DNA of 64,000 bases from Parahaliea aestuarii (GTDB lineage Bacteria; Pseudomonadota; Gammaproteobacteria; Pseudomonadales; Halieaceae), in assembly GCF_008064635.1 (NCBI RefSeq), contig NZ_VRYZ01000004.1:62001-126000 (forward strand), read 5' to 3'. Both the position numbers and the translations under genes were made by a program. Below are positions 9,092 through 17,891 of the stretch, one piece after another. Below the pieces are notes generated by a model. The model saw only the letters and a list, made by a program, of their open reading frames with translations. It did no database searches and was not told the origin of the DNA. Numbering within the stretch: position 1 is the stretch's first letter; every line of letters starts with the position of its first letter.

Positions 9092-9097
9092 GCCCGC

Positions 9098-10156
9098 TCA
9101 GCTGGCGCTGGGGTAGGAGGTATAGCCCTCCGGGCCGGGACTGTACAGGCTCGACAGATCAAACTCGGCAAGCTCAATACCGCGCCGCCAGCGCTCCACC
9201 AGATCCGGGTTGGCAATAAAGGGGCGCCCGTAGGACACCGCCGCGGCCGCGCCGGAGGAGACCACCGCCTGCCCTTCCTCGAAGCTATAGCTCTCGTTCA
9301 CCAGCAGGCGATCGCCGAAGAAACGCTGGCCCAGGGCGATATTGTCCACTTTGCCCCGGGGCATGCGAATCACGTGCAGGTAGGCGATACCGCGCTTGCT
9401 GGCCTCGCCCAGCAGGTATTCGAAGGTCTCCTGGGGATTGGCGTCGGACAGGTCGTTGAAGGGATTGCCCGGGCAGATCCGCATGCCGACCTTGCCAGGC
9501 CCCTGCACGCTGCACAGGGCGTCCAGCACCTCCAGCACAAAGCGGGCGCGGTTCTCCACGCTGCCGCCATAGGCGTCCTCGCGCTGGTTGCTGCCGGTGC
9601 TGAGGAATTGGGCCGGCAGATAGCCGCTGGTGCAGTGCAGTTCCACTGCGTCGAAGCCCGCTTCAAAGGCATTGACGGCCGCCTGGCGGTACTCCTCCAC
9701 CACCCCGGGGATTTCTTCCAGCGCCAGAGCGCGGGGTTCATCCATCGGCTGCATGCCCTTCTGGTCGGTATACATCTCAGCCCTGGCTGCAATGGCGGAC
9801 GGCGCCACGGTTTCGCTGCCCTCAGGCTTATTGAGGGCGCTGGCGACCCGGCCCACGTGCATCAGCTGGGCGCAGATCAGGCCGCCCTCGCCGTGCACCG
9901 CACTGGTAACCTGCTGCCAGGCCTTGACCTGGGCTTCATTATAAATGCCAGGTGTACGGCAATAACCGAGGCCGTCGGCGCTGGGGGCGATCCCCTCGCT
10001 GACGATCAGGCCGGCGCCGGCGCGCTGGGCGTAGTAGTCGACCATCTCGGCGGTGGGCACCGCAGCGGTATTGGCGCGGCTGCGGGTCATCGGCGCCATC
10101 ACCACACGGTTGCGCAGTTCGAGGTCGCCGAGTTTCAGTGGGGAAAACAGATCCAT
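9098..10156 (-). CDS. Alkene reductase (Old Yellow Enzyme / NemA-like)
   Basis: FMN-dependent ene-reductase of 352 residues, close to the usual length. Family motifs seen are the N-terminal LFSPLKLGDLELRNRVVMAPMTRSRA, QLMHVGR (97-103), the substrate-binding strand around ELHCTSGYLPAQFLS (172-186) and REDAYGGSVENRARF (192-206). In most relatives the strand reads HGANGYL with His and Asn holding the substrate. Here His174 and Tyr179 are kept, but the Asn position is Ser177. It reduces activated C=C bonds of enones, or nitro compounds. It is the last gene of a tight leftward operon, two bases after the NTF2-like gene. Confidence 0.9.
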   Translation of the reverse strand: MDLFSPLKLGDLELRNRVVMAPMTRSRANTAAVPTAEMVDYYAQRAGAGLIVSEGIAPSADGLGYCRTPGIYNEAQVKAWQQVTSAVHGEGGLICAQLMHVGRVASALNKPEGSETVAPSAIAARAEMYTDQKGMQPMDEPRALALEEIPGVVEEYRQAAVNAFEAGFDAVELHCTSGYLPAQFLSTGSNQREDAYGGSVENRARFVLEVLDALCSVQGPGKVGMRICPGNPFNDLSDANPQETFEYLLGEASKRGIAYLHVIRMPRGKVDNIALGQRFFGDRLLVNESYSFEEGQAVVSSGAAAAVSYGRPFIANPDLVERWRRGIELAEFDLSSLYSPGPEGYTSYPSAS

Positions 10157-10158
10157 GC

Positions 10159-10800
10159 CTATCTCACACGTATTTTGGGTTCGGGTGCGCCGCGGCGCAT
10201 GGTGTTGAGGAATTGCTCCAGGGGCGCCGGGGCGGCCACCTGCGGCTCGTCATCGCTCGGCGGGTTGGCCCAGAACTCGGCCCAGCTCGGCCACAGTTCG
10301 TGGTAAGCGCCTTCGTAGCTGTCGCGGTCGGGCCAGCGCATCTTGTTGTCGCCTACCGGCGGCTTGTTGAGATCGGTGGCGTACCAGTAGCAGGGCAGGC
10401 GGCGACGGAAGTACCAGCGCCCGTCGATGCGCTCGTAGTTGTCCCAGTACAGCATCTGCATGATGACCCATTCGGTGTCGCCGTTGTCGCAGGGGGTCTC
10501 GTGCTCGTTCTTGGAGTAGACCACGCCGTGGGCGTGATCGGCGTCGTCAAACTCGATGATGTGGTTGCCGATGTGGTGGGAGGTGCCGGTGAACTGCTGA
10601 CGCAGGGTGTCGTCCAGCCAGCGCTTCAGGTTGGCGCGGCCGCTGAGCTCGCGGCTCACGCGGATGTCGTGGGCGAACAGGTTGACGTGGGCGTCCAGGT
10701 CGCGCATGTCCAGCGACAGGGAGTACTTGGCCGCCAGTTGGCGGATTTCGTCCAGGGATTCCAGGCGGTCGATGCGCGCGCTGAGGTTCTGGTCAGTCAT
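10159..10800 (-). CDS. NTF2-like (SnoaL-type) family protein
   Basis: Soluble protein of 213 residues with the cone-shaped NTF2 fold signature: an N-terminal helix (LDEIRQLAAKYSLSLDMRDLDAHVNLFAHD), then alternating strands including HHIGNHIIEFDDADHAHGVVY and GRWYFRRRLPCYWY. Such proteins act as small hydrolases, isomerases, dehydratases or dioxygenase beta-like subunits in the breakdown of cyclic compounds. The position between an SDR and an alkene reductase (gaps of 4 and 2 bases) argues for a catabolic enzyme acting on the same substrate series. The reaction cannot be assigned. Confidence 0.75.
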   Translation of the reverse strand: MTDQNLSARIDRLESLDEIRQLAAKYSLSLDMRDLDAHVNLFAHDIRVSRELSGRANLKRWLDDTLRQQFTGTSHHIGNHIIEFDDADHAHGVVYSKNEHETPCDNGDTEWVIMQMLYWDNYERIDGRWYFRRRLPCYWYATDLNKPPVGDNKMRWPDRDSYEGAYHELWPSWAEFWANPPSDDEPQVAAPAPLEQFLNTMRRGAPEPKIRVR

Positions 10801-10804
10801 GGCC

Positions 10805-11575
10805 TCAATCCCAGGTCGCCGTGCCGGTGTTCAGTTCGGCAGTGCGTCCTCCGTCCACCACCAGCTCGGCGCCGGTAATGTAGGAGGCCTCGTCACTGGC
10901 CAGGAACAGAATGGCGTTGGCACACTCGACCGGATCGCCAATACGCTTGACCGGAATGGACTTGGCGGTCGCCTCCCGGGATTGTTCATCCGGCATCAGG
11001 GACTGCGTAGGCGGGGTCAGGAAAGCGCCGGGGATCACGGTATTAACCCGAACCTTGCCACCCCATTCAATGGCGGCGTTACGCGACAGGCCCAGCATGG
11101 CCGCCTTGGAGGCGGAGTAGCCAGCGGTACCCACAGACCCCGCCAGGCCACAGACGGAGGAGACATTCACCACCGCGCCATTGCTTTTGGACAACTCGGC
11201 AAAGGCCTCGCGCATCAGGAACATGGCGCCGTCCAGCGACACGCTGAAGTTCTGCCGCCAGGCCTTGGTACTGTGGCTGGCGAGCATGCCGGGCACCATC
11301 AGTACCGCGTTGTTGACCACGATATCCAGCTTGCCGTAGGCGGCCACGGCGGCCTCCACCAGGCCCTTCACCGCATCCTCGTCGGAGATATCGGTGGCAT
11401 GGGCCAGGGCGCTGCCGCCGGCGGCTTTGATGTCATCGACGATGCCCTGCAGCTGTTCCTGGCGGCGCGCGGCCAGCACGACTTTGGCGCCCTCGGCGGC
11501 AAAACGGCGGGCGGTGGCCTCACCGATCCCCTGGCTGGCCCCGGTAATGATGGCTACCTTGTCCTTGAGTCTCAT
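10805..11575 (-). CDS. SDR family oxidoreductase
   Basis: Classical SDR of 256 residues with TGASQGIG at 12-19, NNAV in place of NNAG, a catalytic Ser in NVSSVCGL, Tyr-x3-Lys in GYSASKAAM and the C-terminal ITGAELVVDGG. The residue after beta-2 is Ala-Arg-Arg (VVLAARRQ), which favours NADPH. It is the first gene of the leftward operon with the NTF2-like protein and alkene reductase. It is divergent from the Rieske oxygenase across about 240 bases that should hold both promoters. It probably oxidises or reduces a hydroxyl/keto group on the cyclic substrate of this cluster. Confidence 0.88.
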   Translation of the reverse strand: MRLKDKVAIITGASQGIGEATARRFAAEGAKVVLAARRQEQLQGIVDDIKAAGGSALAHATDISDEDAVKGLVEAAVAAYGKLDIVVNNAVLMVPGMLASHSTKAWRQNFSVSLDGAMFLMREAFAELSKSNGAVVNVSSVCGLAGSVGTAGYSASKAAMLGLSRNAAIEWGGKVRVNTVIPGAFLTPPTQSLMPDEQSREATAKSIPVKRIGDPVECANAILFLASDEASYITGAELVVDGGRTAELNTGTATWD

Positions 11576-11818
11576 GGCGTTTTCCGGTTCTGAAGGTGTG
11601 GATTGAAGTGCCGGAAGCTTAGGCGCCCGTTACAGCCAGGGTCAATGAACGCGGGCCTTGCAGAAGCCGCGTTTTGCCGCTACAGGGCCCGATTGCAGGC
11701 CTGAGTATAGCTATTTGCGCGAGTAACGAAGCAGACAGTTTTTGCAAGTCGTTCAATCGGCAACACCCCTCGCCTACCCTGTTGCCACTGACAGAACACA
11801 ACCCAGGAGGTGAACACA

Positions 11819-12811
11819 ATGAGCAAACGCATCCCGCTACCGATGCCCTTCGGCTGGTTCCAGGTGGCCTATTCCCACGAACTCGGCGTGGCCGAATCCA
11901 GGCCGCTGCGCTGCTTCGACACCGACCTCGTCATGTTCCGCACCGAGAGTGGCGAAGTGAAAGTACTGGACGCCTACTGCCCCCACATGGGTGCCCACCT
12001 CGGCTACGGCATTCGCGGCCAGGCCGGTGGCGGCTCCGAGGTCAGGGGTGACTCCATCGTCTGCCCCTTCCACGGCTGGGCCTACAACGGCGAAGGCCAG
12101 TGTACCGACGTGCCCTATGCCAACAACCTGCCGCCGAAAGTGGCGCGCTGTGAAACCGTGATCAAGCCCTGGCACGTGCGCGAGATGAACCAGTGCATCT
12201 TTGTCTGGTATCACCCGCAGGACATCGAGCCCACGTTCGAACCCGAGGCAATTCCCGAAGCAGCGGCGGACAATACTGAGTGGGGTTCGCTCAAAATCCA
12301 CGAGTGGGATATCGCCACCCACACCCAGGAAGTCGGGGAAAACGCCGTGGATGCAGCTCACTTCCTCTACGTGCACGGCACCCAGAACATTCCCACCCCC
12401 GAGATCACCGAATTCGAGGGCATTCGCCGTCGCAGCCGGCTGGTGAGCAAAATGCAAACCCCGCGCGGCGAAATCAAGGGCATCATCGATAATGCCAATA
12501 TTGGCCCCGGCCTGGCGGTGGTGCGTTTCAGCGGCATCTGCGACACCGTGCTGATGGCCAACCTGACACCAGTGGATACGGAAAACTGCAAGGCGTTCTA
12601 CGCCTTCATCCAGAAAAAAGTCAACGGCGAGGAGCCGGTGGGCGGCGTGGCCGATGCCATCGTGGCCGACATCCGCAAGCAGATGGAGGAGGATCGCATT
12701 ATCTGGGCGCACAAGAAGTACTTCGAAAAGCCCATGCTGTGCGACAACGACGGCCCCTTTGCCAAGTTCCGCAAGTGGTACGGGCAGTTTCTGGTGGATA
12801 CCCCGGCCTGA
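11819..12811 (+). CDS. Rieske [2Fe-2S] non-haem iron oxygenase, KshA-like
   Basis: Terminal oxygenase of 330 residues. The Rieske cluster ligands are visible as YCPHMGAHLG and, 27 residues later, CPFHGWAY (C-x-H ... C-x2-H). The mononuclear iron site is the D-A-A-H-F-L-Y-V-H segment (Asp, then His-x4-His). The overall layout and the opening PFGWFQVAYSHEL resemble 3-ketosteroid 9-alpha-hydroxylase KshA and related single-component oxygenases. The start is the ATG at 11819, placed eight bases after AGGAGG (11805-11810); an in-frame GTG at 11810 sits in the Shine-Dalgarno itself. No dedicated reductase partner lies next to it. Confidence 0.88.
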   Translation: MSKRIPLPMPFGWFQVAYSHELGVAESRPLRCFDTDLVMFRTESGEVKVLDAYCPHMGAHLGYGIRGQAGGGSEVRGDSIVCPFHGWAYNGEGQCTDVPYANNLPPKVARCETVIKPWHVREMNQCIFVWYHPQDIEPTFEPEAIPEAAADNTEWGSLKIHEWDIATHTQEVGENAVDAAHFLYVHGTQNIPTPEITEFEGIRRRSRLVSKMQTPRGEIKGIIDNANIGPGLAVVRFSGICDTVLMANLTPVDTENCKAFYAFIQKKVNGEEPVGGVADAIVADIRKQMEEDRIIWAHKKYFEKPMLCDNDGPFAKFRKWYGQFLVDTPA

Positions 12812-12827
12812 TCAGCCGAGCGCGGCC

Positions 12828-12896
12828 CGGCCCTTCCATGGGCATTCGTCGCTCCGGGCCTCCTGCCCTCCCGCGACATACGGCCCTTCCATGGGC
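12828..12896. repeat. 16-bp direct repeat pair downstream of the Rieske gene
   Basis: The sequence CGGCCCTTCCATGGGC occurs at 12828-12843 and again at 12881-12896, both in the non-coding stretch after the Rieske stop. Each copy contains a short inverted element (GCCC...GGGC). The two copies are exact. The function is unknown; a local duplication or paired RNA stem-loops are possible. Confidence 0.6.
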
Positions 12897-12902
12897 GTAA
12901 AA

Positions 12903-12924
12903 AAACCCGCCATGAGGCGGGTTT
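12903..12924 (-). terminator. Stem-loop with U-tract on the minus strand
   Basis: AAACCCGCC (12903-12911) and GGCGGGTTT (12916-12924) form a perfect 9-bp stem with a 4-base loop. Seven A residues at 12899-12905 become a U-run for leftward transcripts, so the hairpin has full intrinsic-terminator form on the minus strand. On the plus strand only three T follow. It may act on both strands at the Rieske/LysR boundary. Confidence 0.6.
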
Positions 12925-12963
12925 GAAAGTAACTCGTTGGACCTGGATGGGAGTTCCATCAGC

Positions 12964-12996
12964 GCCACAGGGGTTTGGCGCCTGTGGCCAGCTTTT
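12964..12996 (+). terminator. Candidate rightward intrinsic terminator
   Basis: GCCACAGG (12964-12971) and CCTGTGGC (12981-12988) form a perfect 8-bp stem with a 9-base loop, followed after three bases by TTTT. This lies about 150 bases after the Rieske stop and 120 bases before the LysR gene, so it could end the Rieske transcript. The remainder of the 303-base gap 12812-13114 holds the repeats and hairpin listed separately and an AT-rich stretch (about 13040-13095) likely to contain the LysR promoter. Confidence 0.45.
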
Positions 12997-13114
12997 GCAA
13001 GCGGCCACCACATTTCGGAGTTGTGGTTACTATAGTTCCGGCATTGATATATTTCTAATGTATTGTTTTCATGCAATATATGAATTCAGTTTATATCACT
13101 GCCAGCGGCCCTTT

Positions 13115-14050
13115 ATGGACACCCGACCTTTACAGAAAATCGACCTCAACCTGCTGATCGCCCTGGAGGCCCTGCTGGAGGAGCGCTCGGTATCGCGCGC
13201 GGCCCAGCGTCTGCACATCACCCAGCCGGCGATGAGCAAAACCCTGTCGCGATTGCGCAGCGTCTTTGGCGATGCCCTGTTCACCCGCAACAGCCGCGGT
13301 ATCCAGCCCACTCCGCGGGCGCTGGAACTGGAGCAGGCCCTGCCCGCCCTGCTGGCGGATATTTCGAGGCTGGTCAGCGGCAATGCATTCGATCCCTGGG
13401 CCACCACCGGCGAAGTCGTACTGGCGCTGTCCGAGTATGTAGGTGTGGCCCTGCTGCCGCCGCTGATCCGGCGCCTGCACGAACAGGCGCCGCGACTGTC
13501 CATCCGCACCATCACCCGGGTAGAGAACCAGCTGGAACAACTGGCGGGAGGCAACCTCGATTTCGCCATCCACATCTCCCAGTCCCACTACCCGCCGGAG
13601 TTTCGCGTTTACGAGGTGGGCAGTTCGCCACCCGCCATACTGGTGCGCGAAGATCACCCGCTTACCCACGGCGACATTACCTGGGAGCGGCTGGCCACCT
13701 ACCCGCTGATCCGGCTCTACATCTCCGATCTCGGCCAGGCCGAGCTGGTACGCAACTCGGAAACCTTCAACCGCATGCGCAACCCCCAGCAGGGCTCGCT
13801 GGAAACATCCCACCTGATGACCGCCCTCGAGGTGCTGCGCAATACCGATTATTTCCTGCCCGGCCCCGCCTACATGCTGCAGAACGAAGCGGCGGCCCGC
13901 GGTATCGTGGCCCTGCCGACACCGGAGGGCGCCGACCACAGTATGAAATACATGCTGGTGATGCACGAGCGCGGCGCCAACTCGCCGCTGCACCAGTGGA
14001 TGTGGCGGCAGATGGTGGAAACCCTGCAGTCGCTGGAGGCGCCCGAATAG
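13115..14050 (+). CDS. LysR-family transcriptional regulator
   Basis: Regulator of 311 residues. The N-terminal winged helix-turn-helix is textbook (IDLNLLIALEALLEERSVSRAAQRLHITQPAMSKTLSRLR, residues about 8-47), followed by FGDALFTRNSRGIQPT and a type-2 periplasmic-binding-like effector domain. NodD/LinR-like members share this opening. The start is the ATG at 13115; the frame is open further upstream, but that stretch contains the hairpins described. Its target is not clear. The Rieske/SDR cluster just upstream is the best candidate, although LysR genes are more often divergent from their targets. Confidence 0.88.
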   Translation: MDTRPLQKIDLNLLIALEALLEERSVSRAAQRLHITQPAMSKTLSRLRSVFGDALFTRNSRGIQPTPRALELEQALPALLADISRLVSGNAFDPWATTGEVVLALSEYVGVALLPPLIRRLHEQAPRLSIRTITRVENQLEQLAGGNLDFAIHISQSHYPPEFRVYEVGSSPPAILVREDHPLTHGDITWERLATYPLIRLYISDLGQAELVRNSETFNRMRNPQQGSLETSHLMTALEVLRNTDYFLPGPAYMLQNEAAARGIVALPTPEGADHSMKYMLVMHERGANSPLHQWMWRQMVETLQSLEAPE

Positions 14051-14116
14051 GGGCGCCCCTTCCCCCCCGGCCCGCGCTGCCCTATGCTAGTCCGGCCCTA
14101 ACCCGTGAACAGGAAC

Positions 14117-14929
14117 ATGAGCAAAAGCAAGCGCCGCGACATCCCCAGGTTCCAGACCCCCCTGATCGAGACCCACTGCCATCTGGATTATCTCGACCAG
14201 GAGCAGCTCGAACATACCCTGGAACGGGCGCGGGAAGTCGGGGTGGAGCGCATCATCACCATCGCCGTGGCGCCCGGTAACCTGGACCGCGTCTACCAGC
14301 TCGCCCACAGTGCGCCGGACATCTGGGGCACCCAGGGCATCCACCCCCACGAGGCCGAGGGTTATGACGACGGCGTGGCGCAGACTATCCGCGAGCGCGC
14401 CGCCGACCCGCGCATCCTGGCCATCGGGGAAATCGGCCTGGATTATTTCTACGATCACGCCGACCGCGCGGTGCAACGCCAGGTATTTGAAGCCCAGCTG
14501 GCACTGGCGGTGGAGCTGGATATGCCGGTGGTCATCCACACCCGGGAAGCCGACGAAGACACCCGCGCCATTCTCGCCAACTTCAGCCGCAGCCTGGGGC
14601 GACGCGGGGTGATCCACAGTTTCACCTCCGGCCTGGAACTGGCGGAATACTGCCTGGGCGAGGGGTTCATGCTCGGCTTCAATGGCATCACCACCTTCAA
14701 TCGCGCCGACAATGTACGCGAGGTGGTCTGCGCCACGCCGGTAGAACAGCTGTTACTGGAAACCGACTCCCCCTACCTGACCCCGGTGCCATTCCGCGGC
14801 AAGCCCAATGCCCCCTACTACCTGCCCTTTGTCGCGGAGAAAGTGGCTGCCGTGAAGGACCTTCCGGTGGAAAGCCTGCTGCAACAGGCCCACCGCAACA
14901 GCCTGGACCTGTTCTTCGGCGGCAAATAA
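14117..14929 (+). CDS. TatD-family metal-dependent hydrolase
   Basis: Protein of 270 residues from the ATG at 14117 (an in-frame GTG at 14105 is possible). All TatD landmarks are present: ETHCHLDYL (first metal His pair), GIHPHEA, IGEIGLDYFY, VVIHTREADEDT, IHSFTSG and the C-terminal ETDSPYLTP with the last metal-binding Asp. Relatives are 3'-5' DNA exonucleases/AP endonucleases or D-aminoacyl-tRNA deacylases, acting with two metal ions in a TIM barrel. It stands between the LysR gene and rapA with its own short upstream gaps. Confidence 0.92.
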   Translation: MSKSKRRDIPRFQTPLIETHCHLDYLDQEQLEHTLERAREVGVERIITIAVAPGNLDRVYQLAHSAPDIWGTQGIHPHEAEGYDDGVAQTIRERAADPRILAIGEIGLDYFYDHADRAVQRQVFEAQLALAVELDMPVVIHTREADEDTRAILANFSRSLGRRGVIHSFTSGLELAEYCLGEGFMLGFNGITTFNRADNVREVVCATPVEQLLLETDSPYLTPVPFRGKPNAPYYLPFVAEKVAAVKDLPVESLLQQAHRNSLDLFFGGK

Positions 14930-15020
14930 ACAGCCGTCACACAATCCGTCGCTTTTCGGTGCTAAACTACGCGCCTTTTTCTTCCCGGCCCCTGCCTTGG
15001 CCGTGCATCACAGGAAGTCT

Positions 15021-17783
15021 ATGGAATACCAAATCGGACAGCGCTGGGTCAGCCATGCCGATGCCCAGCTTGGACTGGGTGTTGTTGTCGAAATCGAGCC
15101 GCGCCGGGTCACCGTGAATTTTCCCGCCGTCGGCGAGGAACGCACCTACGCCATCGATGGCGCCCCGCTCACCCGGCTGCGCTTTCAGGAAGGCGACCAT
15201 ATCTCCACCGTTAACGGGGTGGAACTGGTGGTCGGCCGGGTGGAGGAACACCAGGGCCTGCTGCTATACACCGGCCTCGACCACCACGACAACGAGCTAA
15301 CGGTCTCGGAGCTGGAGCTGGATGCCTACGTCCAGCTCACCACGCCGCAACAGCGCCTGCTGAACGGCCACTTCGACAAGAACGAAGACTTCGCCCTGCG
15401 GGTGGCCACCTTCGAGCATATCGATCGCCAGCAGCGTTCGCCGGTTGCCGGGCTGATGGGCTCGCGCACCTCCCTGCTGCCGCACCAGGTCTACATCGCC
15501 AACGAAGTCGGCCAGCGCTTCGCGCCGCGGGTGCTGCTGGCGGACGAAGTGGGCCTGGGCAAAACCATCGAAGCCGGCATGATCATGCACCAGCAGTTGC
15601 TCAGCGGCCGCGCCTCCCGCGTGCTGGTGCTGGTGCCGGACACCCTGCTGCACCAGTGGCTGGTGGAAATGCTGCGCCGCTTCAACCTGCATTTTGCACT
15701 CTTCGATGCCGAGCGGCTGGCAGAACTGCCGGTGGACAACCCCTTCGAAGCCGAGCAACTGGTACTGTGCAGCACATCCCTGTTCCACGCCCAGCCCGAC
15801 TTTCGGGAGCAGGTGCTGGCGGCGCCCTGGGACCTCGTGGTCGTGGATGAAGCCCATCACCTGGCGTGGTCGGAAGACGCCCCGAGCGACGACTACCAGC
15901 TGGTGGAAGCGCTGGCCGAACGCAGCGCCGGCCTGCTGCTGCTCACCGCCACGCCGGAACAGGTGGGCCAGGCCAGCCACTTCGCCCGCCTGCGCCTGCT
16001 GGACCCCTCCCGCTTCCACGATCTGGAAACCTTCGCCAGCGAAGAACAGCAGTACCGCCGCTGGAGCGATATGGCGAGCCAGATTGAAGCCGGTGACATA
16101 CCGGATGACCTGCCCGCCGGGCTGGACCGGGACGCCGCGCCGGAACAGCTGATCGCCCAGATCCTCGATCGCCACGGCACCGGCCGGGTACTGTTTCGCA
16201 ATACCCGCGCCGCCGTCAGCGGTTTTCCCCGTCGCATACTGCACCGCCACCCGCTGCCCTTCCCCGAGGAATACCGCTATTCCAGCACCGACCTGGAATC
16301 GCGACTGCACCCGGAGCGGCCCTATCACGACGACAGCTGGCTGGGCTTCGACCCGCGGGTCAACTGGCTGGAGCAGACCCTGAAACAGTTGCGCCCGGCG
16401 AAGGTGCTGGTGATCTGCGCCAGCGCCACCACCGCCGTCGCCCTGGAACACCACCTGCACCTGCGCGCCGGTATCCGCTCGGCCGCTTTCTACGAGGGGC
16501 TGTCCATCATCGAGCGCGACCGCGCCGCCGCGTACTTCGCCGACGAGGTCAACGGCGCACAGACACTGGTGTGCTCCGAAATCGGCAGCGAGGGCCGCAA
16601 CTTCCAGTTCGCCCATCACCTGATCCTGTTCGATCTGCCCCTGAATCCGGATCTGCTGGAACAGCGCATCGGCCGCCTCGATCGCATCGGCCAGCAGCAG
16701 GACGTGGAGATCCACGTACCCTACCTGGAAGGTGGCGCCCAGCAGACCCTGCTGGACTGGTATGCCCGCGGCCTCGACGCCTTCAACGAAAGCTGCTCCG
16801 CCGGGCACATGATCTACCAGCGTTTCCGCGAGCGTCTCGAACAACAGCTCAATGCGCCCGATGAACACCTGGAGGAACTGCTGAACGACACCGCGGAATT
16901 CACCCTGGATACGCGACGAGAACTGCGTGAGGGCCGCGACCGCCTGCTGGAGCGCAACTCCTGCAAGCCGGAACAGGCGGAGGCGCTGATCGCCAGTATT
17001 CGGGAGCACGAGAATACCGATGTGCTGCAGAACTACCTTGAGGCGCTGTGTGAGGCCTTCGGCGTGGACACCGAGTTCCACTCAGAGCAGGCCCTGATAC
17101 TGCGACCCTCCGAACACATGCTCACCGGCCACTTTCCCTATTTGCGCGAAGAGGGCACCACCGTCACCTTCGACCGCGACAAGGGCCTGGCGCGGGAGGA
17201 CATGGCCTTCCTCACCTGGGAACACCCGATGCTGGTGGAGGCCATGGACATGGTGCATTCCACCGAGCTTGGCAACGCCGCCATCGGCACCATCAAGCTC
17301 AAGGGTGTCGCCCCGGGCACCATGATGCTGGAGTGCCTGTACACCGTGAACTGCGTGGCGCCGAAGGAGCTGCAGGTGGAGCGCTTCCTGCCCCTTTCCC
17401 CTACCCGCCTGCTGGTGGATGCCCGCGGCAAGGACCTGGCCCACCTGGTGCCCCACGAACGCCTGAACTCGCTGGTGGAACGAGTGAAAAAGCCGGTGGC
17501 CCTCGCGATCATCAAGCAGGTGCAGAAAGAAGTGGACGCGAAGATGCTGCTGGCCACCCGCCAGGCGGAAGCGCGGCTCGAAGAAGTGCTGAAGGAAGCG
17601 GAAGCCACCATGCGCACCCAGCTCGGCGCCGAGCGCGAGCGCCTGGCGGCACTCAAGGCTGTCAATCCGTCCATCCGCCAGGAGGAGCTGGATCACCTGG
17701 ATTACCGGATCGAGGAGTGCGCGGTGCATATCCGCCACGCGAGCCTGCAGTTGCAGGCCCTGAGGCTGATCCTTACAACCTGA
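15021..17783 (+). CDS. rapA: RNA polymerase-associated ATP-dependent helicase RapA (HepA)
   Basis: Swi2/Snf2-type ATPase of 920 residues (E. coli RapA is 968), which binds RNA polymerase and helps recycle it. The N-terminal Tudor-like region starts YQIGQRWVSHADAQLGLG. Walker A is ADEVGLGKTIEAG (about 174-186) and Walker B/DEAH is VVVDEAHHLAW (about 273-283). Helicase motif V/VI is LVCSEIGSEGRNFQFAHHLILFDLPLNPDLLEQRIGRLDRIGQ (split by a few residues of linker). The C-terminal third is the RapA-specific domain. The chosen ATG follows AGGAAG; a TTG eight codons upstream is less likely. It is probably transcribed alone. Confidence 0.95.
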   Translation: MEYQIGQRWVSHADAQLGLGVVVEIEPRRVTVNFPAVGEERTYAIDGAPLTRLRFQEGDHISTVNGVELVVGRVEEHQGLLLYTGLDHHDNELTVSELELDAYVQLTTPQQRLLNGHFDKNEDFALRVATFEHIDRQQRSPVAGLMGSRTSLLPHQVYIANEVGQRFAPRVLLADEVGLGKTIEAGMIMHQQLLSGRASRVLVLVPDTLLHQWLVEMLRRFNLHFALFDAERLAELPVDNPFEAEQLVLCSTSLFHAQPDFREQVLAAPWDLVVVDEAHHLAWSEDAPSDDYQLVEALAERSAGLLLLTATPEQVGQASHFARLRLLDPSRFHDLETFASEEQQYRRWSDMASQIEAGDIPDDLPAGLDRDAAPEQLIAQILDRHGTGRVLFRNTRAAVSGFPRRILHRHPLPFPEEYRYSSTDLESRLHPERPYHDDSWLGFDPRVNWLEQTLKQLRPAKVLVICASATTAVALEHHLHLRAGIRSAAFYEGLSIIERDRAAAYFADEVNGAQTLVCSEIGSEGRNFQFAHHLILFDLPLNPDLLEQRIGRLDRIGQQQDVEIHVPYLEGGAQQTLLDWYARGLDAFNESCSAGHMIYQRFRERLEQQLNAPDEHLEELLNDTAEFTLDTRRELREGRDRLLERNSCKPEQAEALIASIREHENTDVLQNYLEALCEAFGVDTEFHSEQALILRPSEHMLTGHFPYLREEGTTVTFDRDKGLAREDMAFLTWEHPMLVEAMDMVHSTELGNAAIGTIKLKGVAPGTMMLECLYTVNCVAPKELQVERFLPLSPTRLLVDARGKDLAHLVPHERLNSLVERVKKPVALAIIKQVQKEVDAKMLLATRQAEARLEEVLKEAEATMRTQLGAERERLAALKAVNPSIRQEELDHLDYRIEECAVHIRHASLQLQALRLILTT

Positions 17784-17789
17784 CGGAAT

Positions 17790-17814
17790 GTCCGCCGTGC
17801 TTCCAGCGGCGGAC
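17790..17814 (+). terminator. Stem-loop after rapA
   Basis: GTCCGCCG (17790-17797) and CGGCGGAC (17807-17814) form a perfect 8-bp GC-rich stem with a 9-base loop, beginning six bases after the rapA stop. There is no T-run, so intrinsic termination is uncertain; it could stabilise the 3' end instead. Confidence 0.4.
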
Positions 17815-17891
17815 CCGCTAAGTATTCCTTAAGGTATCACGGGTATTGTCGCAGCCTGTTGCCACCATGCCGGTGGCTGTACAGGCTCGTC

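Noticed and set aside
15297-17081. A 594-codon open frame antisense to rapA
   Set aside because: It is a by-product of high GC and biased third positions opposite a clear RapA gene. The translation is Gly/Val/Gln/His-rich without domains.
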